DNA of 64,000 nt. It comes from Polytrichum commune. Its lineage: Eukaryota > Streptophyta > Polytrichopsida > Polytrichales > Polytrichaceae. The DNA lies in the NCBI GenBank assembly GCA_950295325.1, contig OX485804.1:51014429-51078428 (forward strand). Direction: 5' to 3'. This document shows, piece by piece, positions 35,600 through 47,787 of the stretch; position 1 is the stretch's first letter; each line of letters opens with the position of its first letter. Below the pieces are notes generated by a model, which worked only from the letters and a program-made list of their open reading frames with translations, made no database searches and was not told the origin of the DNA. The translations under genes were made by a program, and so were the position numbers.

Positions 35600-36860
35600 A
35601 AGACTCCGGTCATATATTTCTCTCGCAAAGAGTATGGTAATTGCTATTTCAAAATATAATTCTCAATCATTTTTCCAAGTTGGATAAGGCGTCTGGAGTG
35701 CTCAAAGTGTCCATCATAGGCACTTCTACCTTACATGCACCACAGATAATTCACCATTAGCAGTAACAGAAAGTAGATGTTCAAGCAGGATTACGTTTCC
35801 TAACACCTACTATTGGGGGTGCAGTACAAATTCCCCCCCAACAGTTTATTGATAATTCATAATAAATCAACCTCATTAGACTAATTCAAGGTCACTGATC
35901 CCCAATTTTATGTGTTAACTTGGCTTGAAAATAACCTCCGGGCTCTATGTAGGAATTAGCATTTTTTACCCTCCCAAATCAACCCTAGGTGCTGTAAACA
36001 TGTACCTGTTTGAGGATAGAGTGGAAGCATGCCAAAGAGAGCATTCATATTGGTATATTTAGCTTAGGTAATTTCATTTTGAAAATATATACCTGAAATA
36101 TCCACTAATGACACCACCCAAAAGAGTAATGAGATCAGTACTGCAAACAAGGATTTGTTCACTCAGATACCCAAGGCACTTGACATTGTTGTAGACTCCA
36201 GAGCACAGGATTAGAAACTCACAGTATTTCGACAAAAATTAATGAATGAAATTTGTATAGAGGAAGTACTATACCCTTGAGAAAAGCACCAATACGAAAG
36301 GCCTGCTGACTGTAAAAGGCTGCATAAATATACTCCAATGCTACAATTCTTGTCCCCCTATCATGTCCTCCCAGAGTGAAAGTGTCTAGAAACACTTGAC
36401 ACTAAGAAACACAAGACAGAAAATATGCCAGCCACCAAATTCAAGGAAGGTGTAAGCAGTGCCTTGTAAATGTTTTCATGTTATCCTTGATCGGGCTATG
36501 AGTACCGACATTCAGTCGTGTACTTTGATTCAAGAACCAGTATGGGGAGGACAGAACTAATGATGCATACCATTCAAGTCGAGAGTTGAAAGGATTACCA
36601 CTCTTTGAGTGACAACATAAGTAACAAGAAGTGAAAGCTGTAGTAGTTCACCCTCTCTACTTCTATATCCTGTCTAGCAACTAACTCATATACAGGCTGC
36701 AGGAGGAAGATGACCTTTTCTTCATGGAGGTAAAAGGTGAGCTAAATAATTTTATCTGAGGAGCACGTGTTGAGAAACTCGGGTCATATGTATGTTGGGG
36801 AAAATTAGCATTGAGAACCTGAAGTAAACAATACGTATGTTGTGGTGGGTCTTGCTTGTA
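35600..36860. other. Downstream region of the RLP4-like gene
   Basis: Contains no recognised coding sequence. The part nearest 36860 should be the 3' untranslated region of the minus-strand gene. No unambiguous polyadenylation signal was picked out. Confidence 0.4.
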
Positions 36861-39800
36861 TCACAATAGAGTCGAGCTTTGGCTGGGAGTTGCCGATGCT
36901 GGATCACGGTAAACGGGTTTGAAGTGATCAGACAGAACTGTTCGAGCCAGCTGCACATCTCTGACAAACGTCGTCCTTGCTTTTGCATAGGGTGCATCTC
37001 GAGCTGTAAAGATGAAATTCACGCAAGACCAAATTATCAGTCTGTCGTTCAATGCAAGACTAAATTTTGCCTTCACTTTGATTAGAGTTATCCAGTTTGG
37101 CAACCCTCTGCTTGAAAGAAAGTCCTAGATTGCTCAACAATCACCCATATGAACCTGTAATGAATTGCAAAGGATCAAGAGACAGTGGCAGACTCAGCAT
37201 TCACAAAGAATGAGTTGGACAACTCACGTAGTCTTTGGGCCCGAGCAATGTTTGCCCTCCTCTTCCAGTAAACAAATCCGCCTGTAAGGACCATAATAAC
37301 TGCAGCAATAATTGCGATGATGATGCCTGCCTTGGTGCCTTTCTTGCTGTCTTGATTGCATGATCCAAGACCAACACCGCATAATCCAGCATTGTTGGCA
37401 AAGCTGCATATCACACATAGTAAATCAGACCCCGGTACTCCTTTACAGTAGAGCTACTGCAAAGACTCTCGAAGAGAGACTTTTCTACTAAGGGTGGGTC
37501 TACACTAGGATCCAAGACCAAAGAAACTCCAAAATCAAGTGATCCTATTCGTCGAGAGCAAAATTTTGGACCCAAGTACTTACACCACGGTCCAGGACCA
37601 AGGTATGAAAAAATGAAGTGGTGCTAATGTGGCATCACTTTCCCACCAACTCTCAGCCATCCCTTCTCAAGAAAACACTCCTAGGTTGAGAAACCAATCT
37701 TCATGCTTGGGTCCAATCTTGAGTCCCAAAACAAGGTCCCTTAAGGGGTGATTTGGACCCCAAGGTTTTTGGACCAAGACCCTAATGAAATCCCACCCTA
37801 AGAGCTCGTAGTGTCATGTGTTGGAGTTTCATTTGAAAGTTGGATGAAACTCTTGGACCTCCTCATTTAATCCAAAAAACTTTGAGGGAAGGATCTGAAA
37901 TAGGGTCTGACCCCATGGCTACATTCACCCTAAATTCTATCACCCTAAACCCTGACTCAGCCTATGCAAGGCTAGCATAGCTCATCAATTCAGGTATGAT
38001 TTTTACAGCCCTACCGCACTATTTTAGCATGTTAATTTAAGCCCTAATCAAACTTGGTTGACTTTAAACATAAGCTCTCAATCTCACCTTCAGCTTACTC
38101 ACCCGGAGTTTGATCCAGAGACGTACCGGATGATTCTAATGCTTTCCAAGTGTGATCTCAGACAGAGTGATTAGGCTACTTATGAATGCAAAACACAAAC
38201 CAGCACACCCTCCACTATTTCAATGGACCAAGAAGCCAATATTCAAGTGGGTGAAGAGTCTATTTACTTCAGATTGGCACCACTAAGGGCACCAGCACCA
38301 AGGGTAGCAGGCACCTCGCCACTTAACTGATTGTCGTTCAAGTAACTGCCAAAGACAAATAGCAATCATAAGCATGTAAGGATGTCAACAAGAGCTGGCA
38401 ATTCGGCAACTGCTAAGGTTCATCAGAAATGATGGACATACAAAAGCCTTACGAAACACTTACACTTTCAGGAGTTTAGGAAGTTTGCCAAGACTTTCAG
38501 GTATTGATCCATTCATACTGTTGTAAGAAAGGTCCCTGTGCAGTTACTCAATGTCAAAATAAGATATCCTTACATCTTAAAAATAACAGTACACTGCTAG
38601 AATGTCAACGAAGACAACAAATGTAAACCTCAATTACCGCATCAAATCTCAACAAAGTTGGTGAAAGCTCATGCACAAATAACAAATTCAATCATTTCAC
38701 AAGCTATTCGTAAACAAATAAGTGTTTTCTCTAAATGAATAATAGTCATTTCAATTCTAAATCCATGTACATATCCTTGAAAATTGAAAGTAGGTATTCA
38801 ATGGCCCAGATATGCCAGAATGCAGAGACATACAATGTCAACAGAGCTGTGAGGTTTCCTATGGACAGGGGAATGGGTCCTTGCAGTCTGTTATGGCTCA
38901 TGTTTCTGCCACCCCACCAAAAAACACTTCAGTATTCTCAATAAACTACAGAACATAATATAACAGCTTTAATTTTCTGAAGCTCACATTGTGCACCACT
39001 AGGGGGATGCTAAACAACAATGAAAAAGACAAGGTAGTGTTCATGAAGAGACATACAGGTTCTGAAGGCCTGATAAAGATCCCAATTCCTCACCAAGAAC
39101 ACCTTCCAGCCCTTGAGAGTCAAGATCCCTTCAAACAGAAATCATGAACACAACTCATTAAACCCGTCTTCATTAAATGTTTCAATGCTTACAGCTCACA
39201 TTGAAGGCCAGAAGACTAGATAAGTCACAGGCTAACATGGGTAAATCGGGAAAATAAGGCAACTTAAACTAATCATATATAGATACTCCTAGATCATACA
39301 GAAGTACAGGAAAATGGAACAGCAAGTGTAAGTACGGAAGATGGAAGACACCATATCTGCACAATGACCTGGGTGACAGGATAAAACAAAACCATGGATT
39401 TTAGATTTGTAGAGATTTGTGAAAGAACTTACAGGCCGTCTATGAACCAGGCGCCTATATTAGTATCAAAACCACAGTCTATGCCAAACCAGGGCTGTTG
39501 CTGGGGCACACATGGGTCTCCATTCCACCCTAGACGAGCAGGGATTTTCAAAGACTGCTTCAAAACTTGTAATGCCCAGACTGCAACATATCAAATTGTT
39601 AGGTTAGAACACACAGCAGTATTCCAAACTAGCTCACTGAACTTGGGACAAAATTTCAGATGATTCCACCTGCATTGTCAGCAAAATTCATACCTTCAGA
39701 GACTTATTTTGTTCTTATTATCATTAGGCACTCAAAACATGCACTACCATGATCTAATATATTGAAGCCAAAGCCTCAGAAACATAGAAATTCTGAATTG

Positions 39801-42225
39801 CAACCTTCAGTGACTCTATAGTTGAGTTTGACTGAGAATGCATGTGCTGAAGAACTAACACAAACAGAAAAAACTTTCATGATGAGAGAAGAAGAACAGC
39901 AACTACAACTTCAAGGCCAGGCACCCAGTATGATAACAAAACCAACCCCTCACTCAGTAGATGCCTGTATCCCAGAAAGGTTCGGTAAATTACACTTACA
40001 TCTAGGTCCATACGTCAAAGATAGCACAAAAGGAGTGATCATCCCAAGTGGTGAATGGTAAAAGCTTACGATTTGAACTTAATGTCGGGGCCTCTGTGGG
40101 TATAAGTTCATACACCTCAAAGGCGTTAACAGCAATGTTTCCATTGATAGGATTGAACATCAGTGTCAAAATCCTGCCCTCCACTGTCACTGTAGCATTC
40201 AAGATAAGTGCAGTAAAAGCTCCAGGTGCCATTGCCACAATATCCACATTTGCAAATATTTTTTGTCCATTGACGAGGACATCAAACACACGGTTCCCGG
40301 GAGCAACTAAGGGTGAGATCTCTGCAAGGTAAATCCAAATAGAGTAATCCTTGCCTGATTCTACAGGCAAGGTGTAGGAGAGGCTTTGATTTGGGTCTGA
40401 CGCTGTTACAGTCTGGTAAATGGCCACAGGGTATATGTTTGGGTACAGAGCAGCATTGCTTATGTTGTGTGTGGTACTCAAAGGATGCACAACTGAGCCT
40501 GGAAGAAAGAGGCTGCTATCTGTTTCCCAGTAACGATCACCACCCCAAGGATCAGCCCAGAAGTCTGATCCAAAGCCTGATTTCTCTGCTCCTGCACTCA
40601 CTCTCTTCACAGTCCTCCATATAAAGTTCTGGCTTACGTTAGATCCTCTCTGATATGCATTGTTGAAAATTTGCAACACTTCAATGGAGGCTACAGCTGG
40701 ATTTCCATGGCCTGAGCTGTGGAAACATATAGTAGCCGCTCCATCAGTAACATAGGCTAGAGAGTCCTGGTAGCTGTTCTCGGGATCTTGGCTCCATCCT
40801 CGTGCCATGCTGTACACAAGGGTCCCTTCGATTGAAACATCAAATTCAGGCTCTCGGCCAGAATTGTCTGGTTGTCCAAATGCAAAAAATAATCTGGATC
40901 ATCCAATACTGACAAAGAATGAGCACTGAGAAGTAGCATTTTTTAGATGTGGAGAAACAACAAAGTACACACTGAGGAGGAGTTCATTTAAAACAAGTAC
41001 ATGGACAATCTCTATGCAAATTCAAAGGCTAAAGGTGTCTATTTCCACCATCACCTGGACTCAGTGAATTAACTAGTCAATTCGCAAACCTTGACTAACC
41101 TATTTCCACCAACTTCATCAACACAAATGGCCAGCCATCACCACTCCCTAATACCTTCAGTACCCACAAGCAGATGTGCACTCAGATCTAAGAACATTGT
41201 CGTTTCAAAGAGTGTATTGTAAATTTCTATTATGTATTGCACAAGGAACAATTCATCTTGATATGAAATAACACAAAAGTAACCAGGCAGACATTTTACA
41301 CAGTCTCAGCTCCTCTAACCAGATGGAACAAAATTACAATAAAAGCTGAATACACACCTAATCAAGTAATGGCCAGCTGGAGCTGTGATGTTATAACAAT
41401 TTTCCGCACCATCAGACAACTGAAAATAGCGTAATGTGTTGAGCTGGGGTGCTTTCGGATTGTTGACAGTAACATTCGCAGAACTGCCCCCTGAGAATCC
41501 CCAATCCTTCTGCCACACAAATCCATTCGGGCCATAGGTCTCAACGGAGGATCCACAACCAATGCGTATAGCATAAGGGCCTGCGTGAAGAAGGTCAACA
41601 TGTTAGCAGCAGATGAAATTAGAGGACGAGCCAGAAGTTGCAGAAGAGTAATTAACCCTGCACACCCCAAGTGTGAGGGTTTGAAACATCCAGTACTGCA
41701 ATTGCTGCAAAGTACAAAAGTACAAAGGACGCTTCTTACAGCCCTCCAGAGCATTTCTTCATGTATTCCTTCATGTAGAAGGCATTTGCTGTCTACCGAG
41801 ACAATGTCCTCAACTCCCTTCCCCTAGAAAATTTGTAAGGCTGACTTACTACCAAGACCCAATCTCACACCTTGTGCTCTCAGACTATGTAGTCACGTGC
41901 TTGCTTCATGTTAACCTCTTGTTGCCATGTTTAAGCCATTACTCAAACCACCAAATATTTGCATTATCTCGGTTAGCCAACCAAAAGCATCATGCTGGAA
42001 TGAAATAGAGGCAGTAAAAGAAAGGCTCCCAAGAACGCAACATTGTGCATATTGTGCCTAAATGACCTCATCTCTCCTCAAACTCTGAGCTTCGAATTGA
42101 AGTAAAATGTCCAGCACCTCCAATAAATCTGTTTCATACATACATTTAGTGGTTGAGAGCACCTCACCTTGAGCTGCAGCGAACCGCAGTAGGATCGAAG
42201 CCACCAAGAGCCTAACCATGCCCAT
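36861..42225 (-). CDS. RLP4: RLP4-type malectin-like/LRR receptor-like protein, 10 coding exons, 621 aa
   Basis: A kinase-less cell-surface protein. Family members sense or bind the cell wall, and Arabidopsis RLP4 has been reported at cell edges. Exons in transcript order: 42225-42168, 41580-41358, 40893-40070, 39580-39433, 39128-39057, 38905-38834, 38535-38464, 38345-38268, 37403-37228 and 37003-36861. All junctions are GT-AG and in frame, ending at TGA. Residues 1-20 are a signal peptide (MGMVRLLVASILLRFAAAQ). About 21-360 is the malectin-like domain, including FHSSGHGNPA. Residues 370-400 hold the ALQVLKQSLKIPARLGWNG block and DPC before the LRRs. About 412-515 has four to five LRRs on three 72-nt phase-2 exons plus one of 78 nt. 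NNAGLCG follows. About 541-561 is one membrane helix, then WKRR and a tail of about 58 residues with APYAKART, as in Arabidopsis RLP4 (similar total length). The two close ATGs (42225 and 42219) differ by two residues. Confidence 0.94.
37492..37798. mobile_element. PIF/Harbinger-like MITE, 307 bp, in RLP4 intron 8
   Basis: Inverted tips share GGGTGGG and a further imperfect 20 bases (CTACACTAGGATCCAAGACC on the left). TAA flanks both sides (37489-37491 and 37799-37801). Internal blocks (TCCAAGACCAAAGAAAC and a GAAGTGGTG block) recur near 50395 and 50850. It lies 88 bases upstream of exon 9's acceptor in genomic order, without disturbing either splice site. Confidence 0.82.
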
Positions 42226-42916
42226 TCTTGTTGCACAAACCCAGTCTCGCACTTTAGGTAAGGAAAACCTCTCTTCTCAAGTATAAACGCTCTCTGTTGA
42301 CCTACTGCCTCACTTTCTTCCAGATAAAAGCGAACGAGAATGTCATCCTCTGAAAGTAACAAATCTTGCAGATGATGTGATATTCCTTCACATGCACCCG
42401 GGTAGTGTCTAATTGACGTCACCTGGAACTGCAAGTTGCCATGTCCAGGCTAGGTCACCCGCATGAAAAAGACCAAAACTTTAGTATATGCTCCTTGGGA
42501 TGGGTACTTTAAGAAGACTGGCAAAGGAAAATGTTTATGAAGCAAAGGATGCGGCGCGCCTCTTGAAGATGCTCAATAGTGGCAATGCCCCTCTTATTCT
42601 GCATGTATCTGTTCGGTATACATTGGTCTGTAAAACTCTCAGAGTAGCGTACGACATGTCCCAAGTCACACGCTTCCTAACCCTGTCTCCATTTCGAAAC
42701 AAGAAAATAGTGTCCAACCGCAATAAGCCTACAACATTCCCAACATGGGCCAGTTTAAGCCCGGAAATCTGTGCACCTTGCCTGCCGCCTGGTCGAGCCA
42801 CATTCTGGCAACTCAAAATGAAATGCTCCCACTAACTCTAAAGTCTTGAGGCTGCCGAAGAAGAGTAAACGACCGTGGATCGTAACTGTGACGACGGTTT
42901 TCTGATGTCCAACAAC
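42226..42916 (-). promoter_or_regulatory. Probable leader exon 2 (5' UTR part) of the RLP4-like gene
   Basis: On the minus strand a strong acceptor (TTCTCTTTGTTTCAG then GTTGTTGG) ends at 42917. From there to the ATG the sequence is about 45% G+C, richer than the introns, and has no obvious intron of its own. It contains several ATGs with short frames. I infer one exon running 42916-42168, with about 690 nt of leader ahead of the signal-peptide codons. No transcript evidence is available. Confidence 0.45.
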
Positions 42917-43432
42917 CTGAAACAAAGAGAAAGTGTAGTACAAGAGGTTTCAGAGAAAAATGTAATGTGGCCAACTGATCATAGCAAATCCACCACGACA
43001 TACATACATGTTACCCAATCCCAAATGATGCTACCATCCACATGTTAATCACATGGCTCAGCCAAATCTCTCAGCATCCTCCTCCTAACCCAAAAAAGAG
43101 CCAAATGCCAAATACAAAATTCTACTCGATCACAGAGCACAAGGCAGAAGACAGGCTCCAAGTACCACACATTGCGTAAATCTCTACAAAACAATGTCGA
43201 TACTAGCACTCCCAAGTTAGCCTCGGTAGGAGCTGCTTCACATTGCAAAAAAAACCCAGGCTCACCTACTCTCAAGATTCCGGGCTTCCGCGTCACCAGA
43301 TCCGGCAAACCTTACAGCCCTGAAGACCAAGTTAAGTTAAACTAAAGCGTGCAAGCTGAGGAGGCGGTGAGTTAGTAAGTCCGTCCCCTTCCTTTCTTCC
43401 TTCCTTCCTTTCTTCCTCCCAGGTTTCCTTAC

Positions 43433-43690
43433 CTCGCTCTCCCAGATGCCCCGAAATCTAACAGAAAATGGCCCCGAAAGCTGCAACGAAGTTGAAGGCG
43501 CTGAGCGGGTGATTATTATTATCCAGGAGAAGGTAGCTGGTTTAGAAGAAGAGCAAATCAAGCTCCCGCGCATCCGCGGGCCTGCGAGCAGCGATGGATC
43601 TCCAATGTCGAAACTTCGAATCCGGCGCCGCGAGTCCACAACACTGTCAGACTACTGACCGACCGACAGCGTCAGGCCCAGGTCTTAATC
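43433..43690 (-). promoter_or_regulatory. Candidate first (noncoding) exon of the RLP4-like gene
   Basis: On the minus strand a G+C-rich stretch ends in a consensus donor, GAG then GTAAGG, at 43433/43432. Paired with the acceptor at 42917 it gives a 516-nt leader intron, a common plant arrangement. A polypyrimidine-rich patch on the plus strand (TTCCTTCCTTCC, 43388-43420) lies in the intron. No TATA box is evident upstream. Confidence 0.35.
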
Positions 43691-43860
43691 CACGTCCCTA
43701 ACCGCTTGAGCCCTGGTTGATGATGTGCCTCACCTTCTTGGATTGCCAATCCACGTACCCAATTTCAGGTCCTAAGTTAGTATGAAGTCTTGGATACATC
43801 CGCAATTTTGATTCGGGGAACCCATTCACGCATTAACATAACTATTAGCAATATTAAAGC
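43670..43860 (+). repeat. 189-bp tandem repeat family, detached unit 1
   Basis: Aligns with the array at 44310-44970, sharing CTTGAGCCCTG, GATGTGCCT, AATTTCAGGTCCTAAGTT and GGATACATCC. It is separated from the array by about 450 bases of unrelated DNA. Its left edge touches the presumed start of the RLP4-like gene. Confidence 0.75.
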
Positions 43861-44309
43861 AGTCCATGTGTGCTACCTAAAGTATCTAGATTTGCACAAC
43901 ATGTTCTAATAAGAGCATTCAAAAAATGTTCATGGGTCTATAAAACTCCAACATCCACCGAAGAAGACCGGTCCCACATCACAAGCAATAACAAATGACC
44001 CTCACAATGATAATCGTTGTCCTTAGGAACAACCACATGGCGTCATATTTTATAACTTTAATGTACATTTGGTGCATGAGCGGGACGTGGGGCCAGCACC
44101 CAGTAGAGCCAGTCATGCTTCATAAACGCAAACATGTGTCAACTAAAGCATTATCCTAGCTACATTACTTAATTTGTATCTTAAACATAAACAAAAATCC
44201 TTCGAATAATGGAGGTACAGTTCATATTAAGTGATCATGCCCCCGAAGATCATAAGTAAGGATATGTATGATGTTATGAACTTGGTTATCACCGTTACTT
44301 ATGGCCAAG
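43861..44309. other. Unrelated insert between repeat units
   Basis: About 450 bases with no similarity to the 189-bp unit until about 44285, where unit-like sequence resumes. No inverted ends or coding frames are seen. Confidence 0.4.
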
Positions 44310-44970
44310 ATGGCAAGCCCATGTCTCAATCCACATCCCCGACCACATGAGTTGTGATTGTTGTGCCTCGCCTTGTTGGTCAAATCCATGTGCTCAATTT
44401 CAAGTCCTAAGTTGGTACGAGACCCTTGACAAATCCATCAATTTTGGACTCCTCATTTGCACATTAACTTGGTTGTTGCCCAAGTTGCTTATGACCAACA
44501 TGACAGACACATGTCTTTATCCACATCCTCAAAAACTTAAGCTTTGGTGGTTGATGTGCCTTACCTTATTTGCCAAGTCACATATCCAAATTTAGGTCCC
44601 TAAGTTGGCATAGACCCCTAGATGCATCCACAAATTTGGAAACCCCATTTGTGCATTAAATCGGTTATAACCATTGCTTTTGGCAATATGGCAAGCCCAC
44701 GTCTCAACCCTCGTCTCCAACAACTTGAGCCCTGATGTGTTTAATCTCCTTGGCCAATCTTGACACCTGATTCATAGGTCCTTGTGCTATTGAGCCATGG
44801 ATACATCCACAAATGTTTGAACTTTTTGTACGCACATTAACTTGCCTCGGGGTGACATGTGCAACCCCGTGTTTCAACCCATGACCTCCTATTGACCCTT
44901 GGATGTGCCTTGCCTTGTTTGTCAATCCGAGTACATAGTTTCATGTTCATATAATATCGAGCATTGGGTG
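44310..44970 (+). repeat. 189-bp tandem repeat array, about 3.6 units
   Basis: Units begin near 44310, 44500, 44688 and 44854. Typical landmarks are ATGGCAAGCCCATGTCTCAA, CTTGAGCC, TGATGTGCCTTGCCTTGT, AGGTCCTAAGTTGG, ATCCACAAATTTGG and TTGTGCATTAACTTGGTT. Units are diverged and the last is truncated. The unit length falls in the range of plant satellite monomers. Confidence 0.85.
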
Positions 44971-47390
44971 TCATAGCACAAGACCAATTTGTGTTCCTAA
45001 ATTATGGCATCTCCATGTGCATGTTAATTTGCATCTGACCACACATGGATACCCAACTATGAAAATCGCACATATGAAAAACCCAATTCATGAGAACCGG
45101 GTTCATGAATCATGGATATGGACAAGTGTTATTGCCTCGTGTCGGAGGCGGCCCCTTTTGATAGCCAGATTGTGAGGAGGCCCATGATGGGGGCCATAAT
45201 TGTCTACAATTGTGTGTGTGTGTAAGCATCTTGAGGTTGGATGCTATGGTGGCAATGTTTCTTTATTGATTATAATGTGTAGTGTGTTCAATTCTTGAGG
45301 ACCAACCATTGGTGGGTGTCTATCCCTTCAACTTAGCTAAACACCTTGCTTTGGGCATCTTGTTACAATGTTAAGCTTTGAGGTTTTGGTACTTGGGTGC
45401 ATGGCCTTGTTGTTGTGTTTAGGTCAATAAGATGGAAAGTTAGTATTTAAATGCCAGATGCTAGTGGTGGGCCGACATCCAATTCAACCCTATGCCCAAG
45501 TCGAGTTTGTAGAAATCAATCACAAATTGTAGGATATCCAAACCCTTCCTTAAAATTGACATGGTCAAGATCTCTCATTAATTGTGAACACAAGACAATT
45601 ATGTGAACTACTTGTGATATCCTTCATAATTTGACAGGGTAGTAATTTATCACCAGTTGCTCTTTCTTCAAATTGGACTATCAAATTGATAATAGCCTCT
45701 ATCATTTTGAGGGCACTGCACTCCATTTCTCTAGAGAATGAACTATTTTGACACCATCTTGATGTACTTCTAAGCCTTTTGGTCACGGGCCTTCAGTCTT
45801 GTGTGTGGACCAGTCCTAAGTAAGTTAGGTCAAACAATTTTGAGCCCTCAAACCAGACAACATTCCCGTGATCTACACATTCATTTGTCGTATGTTTAAA
45901 TAGCATGTTCTAAGTTAGGTCCCAAGTACAGTAAACTTTAATTAGTTTATGCTAATCCCACGTTTAATGTCAACCAGGATGTTATTCACACACGTACATA
46001 TGCGGCCCCACCTATCACATGTCCCATGACCGGTCTTTGTAACTATGCATGTAAACACCCCCAAGATCAAACGAGGTGTTATTCAAAGAGGTTCACGGAA
46101 CATAGAGTCGAGCATGTACTTCCAAGCAAACGTGCAATCCTTAGCATGATTAAAGGTTTAGGTATTGCATGCCCATGATGAATGGTAGAGTCTTTAAATA
46201 GCATTGACAAATCTATAGTAGATTTTAGCAAATGCACAATCCTTGCGTTGACCCTTGAACGATGGAAAGGCTCGAATGGGGCTTCGGAAACGATTTGAAT
46301 GAGAACTTGTTGTTGGTAACTTCATCTTTAGTCGACTCTTAGAGAAACAACCCTTACAAAAGCAACTTTATTCTTATAGTGAGAAGTTTCAAATAAAGAG
46401 ATAGGGGTGAAAAAGAAACAAAGTACATGAAAGAATCGAACATACAATGACTTGCGTTATCTAGTTGTTTGTGTGCCATTTCTACACAAGGTTGCATCTC
46501 AATCAATAGAAAATGTGTTGTGGGTATGTCGTACATAAGTAAGTATTGAGCCTGGACACATAATTTCATTCAATAATATATTGCTAGGAAATTTGTATGA
46601 ATATTTGTAAATTAAATCTTATATGTGATTTTTTTGGCATGTTGAGATATTAGATTTATATTCCAATCTTCGAATTTTAATCTCTATATATAACATTATG
46701 TAACATTTGAGCGTTGAAATCTTTCATCTTAAGTCACCTTGATTTTCCAACTACAACCTTTCACCATCTAGGGTATGGCAAATGAATGAAGTCTCCTCTC
46801 GCACATTTGATTACTTCAATACCCCCTATAAGCCCCAACTATTTCACGAGTACTATATTTCTATGGGACCAACAAAGCAAGGAGGTTGCAACCCTTCATT
46901 GGCCCGGGTTGTATTCCAACCAACTTGGAACTTTCATAGCAACCTTGCGCCACTATCACTATCATTTATTTCAATCAATTGATTCTATATGAAAGCCAAC
47001 TCCACAACGAAGATTTGGAGATAAATTTATCTTCATTTCAATAAAATTTGAGAATATCCAACAATCACAAAAGTCGAAGTTTGGAAGTTTGGCCATCTCA
47101 TGAAAAGTTTGTTTACTAAATTTGGAGGGAAATATGGATAAGGACCATGGCTTACAAAAACAAAACAAATAAGTGCATCAAATTGGAATACATACATGCA
47201 GAAAATTGGATTATATGTGTCATTGAAGGGGGTCAAAGTTCATTGACCGGATGATGATTGTATCTCATATTGAACTCAAATCCCACCTTTGGAGCATATT
47301 TGGTTCATGATGTTGCCTACACTCCTAAAGATTTGGTATCTACGATGGGTAATACACTCGAGCAAGAAATCTTGCCTCCTTGCTCAAGTC
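44971..47390. other. Intergenic, nothing recognised
   Basis: No gene or element is supported. A short block at 45780-45835 (GGCCTTCAGTCTTGTGTGTG) recurs in diverged form at 56008-56060. Confidence 0.4.
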
Positions 47391-47393
47391 TTA

Positions 47394-47787
47394 GGGCATG
47401 TTTACACAAAAGCCATTAAGCCATGGCTCTTGAGAATCCTTGAAATTTTATTCGTTGAGAGTGTCACGGGTTCCTGCTTTTTAGGTTAACATGAGGGTAG
47501 TTTTGGACCACATCCCATAACATGTCCAGTGGATGAAAAAATCTACATGGAATACCACATGACAAATATGGGTAATGTTGTCTAAGATTGTAGGCAATTT
47601 TTTGGGACGACTCTTGAAGGTAGGCCTGATGGAATTTGCAATGGGAAGTTGGGTTGACACTAAGTGATTGTGCCCTCCAAAACACTTTGGGCTATAGTAC
47701 ATGGACTTCTCTATGGTCTCATCCAAAGAGCGGGGTACCATAATCATTTAAAAGCCATGGGCTAATGTCTTTCATGTAAACATGCCC
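47394..47787. mobile_element. PIF/Harbinger-like MITE, 394 bp
   Basis: Inverted ends of about 40 bp share GGGCATGTTTACA and CCATGGCT. The flanks are TTA on the left and TTG on the right, consistent with a TTA duplication in which one base later changed. There is no coding capacity. Confidence 0.75.

Noticed and set aside
42535-42816. 93-codon frame on - upstream of the RLP4-like signal peptide
   Set aside because: It has no ATG start, no known domain, and lies within the probable leader exon.
43446-43658. 70-codon open frame on + opposite the presumed RLP4 first exon
   Set aside because: The stretch is better explained as a G+C-rich noncoding exon on the minus strand ending in a consensus donor. 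The plus frame has no known motif.
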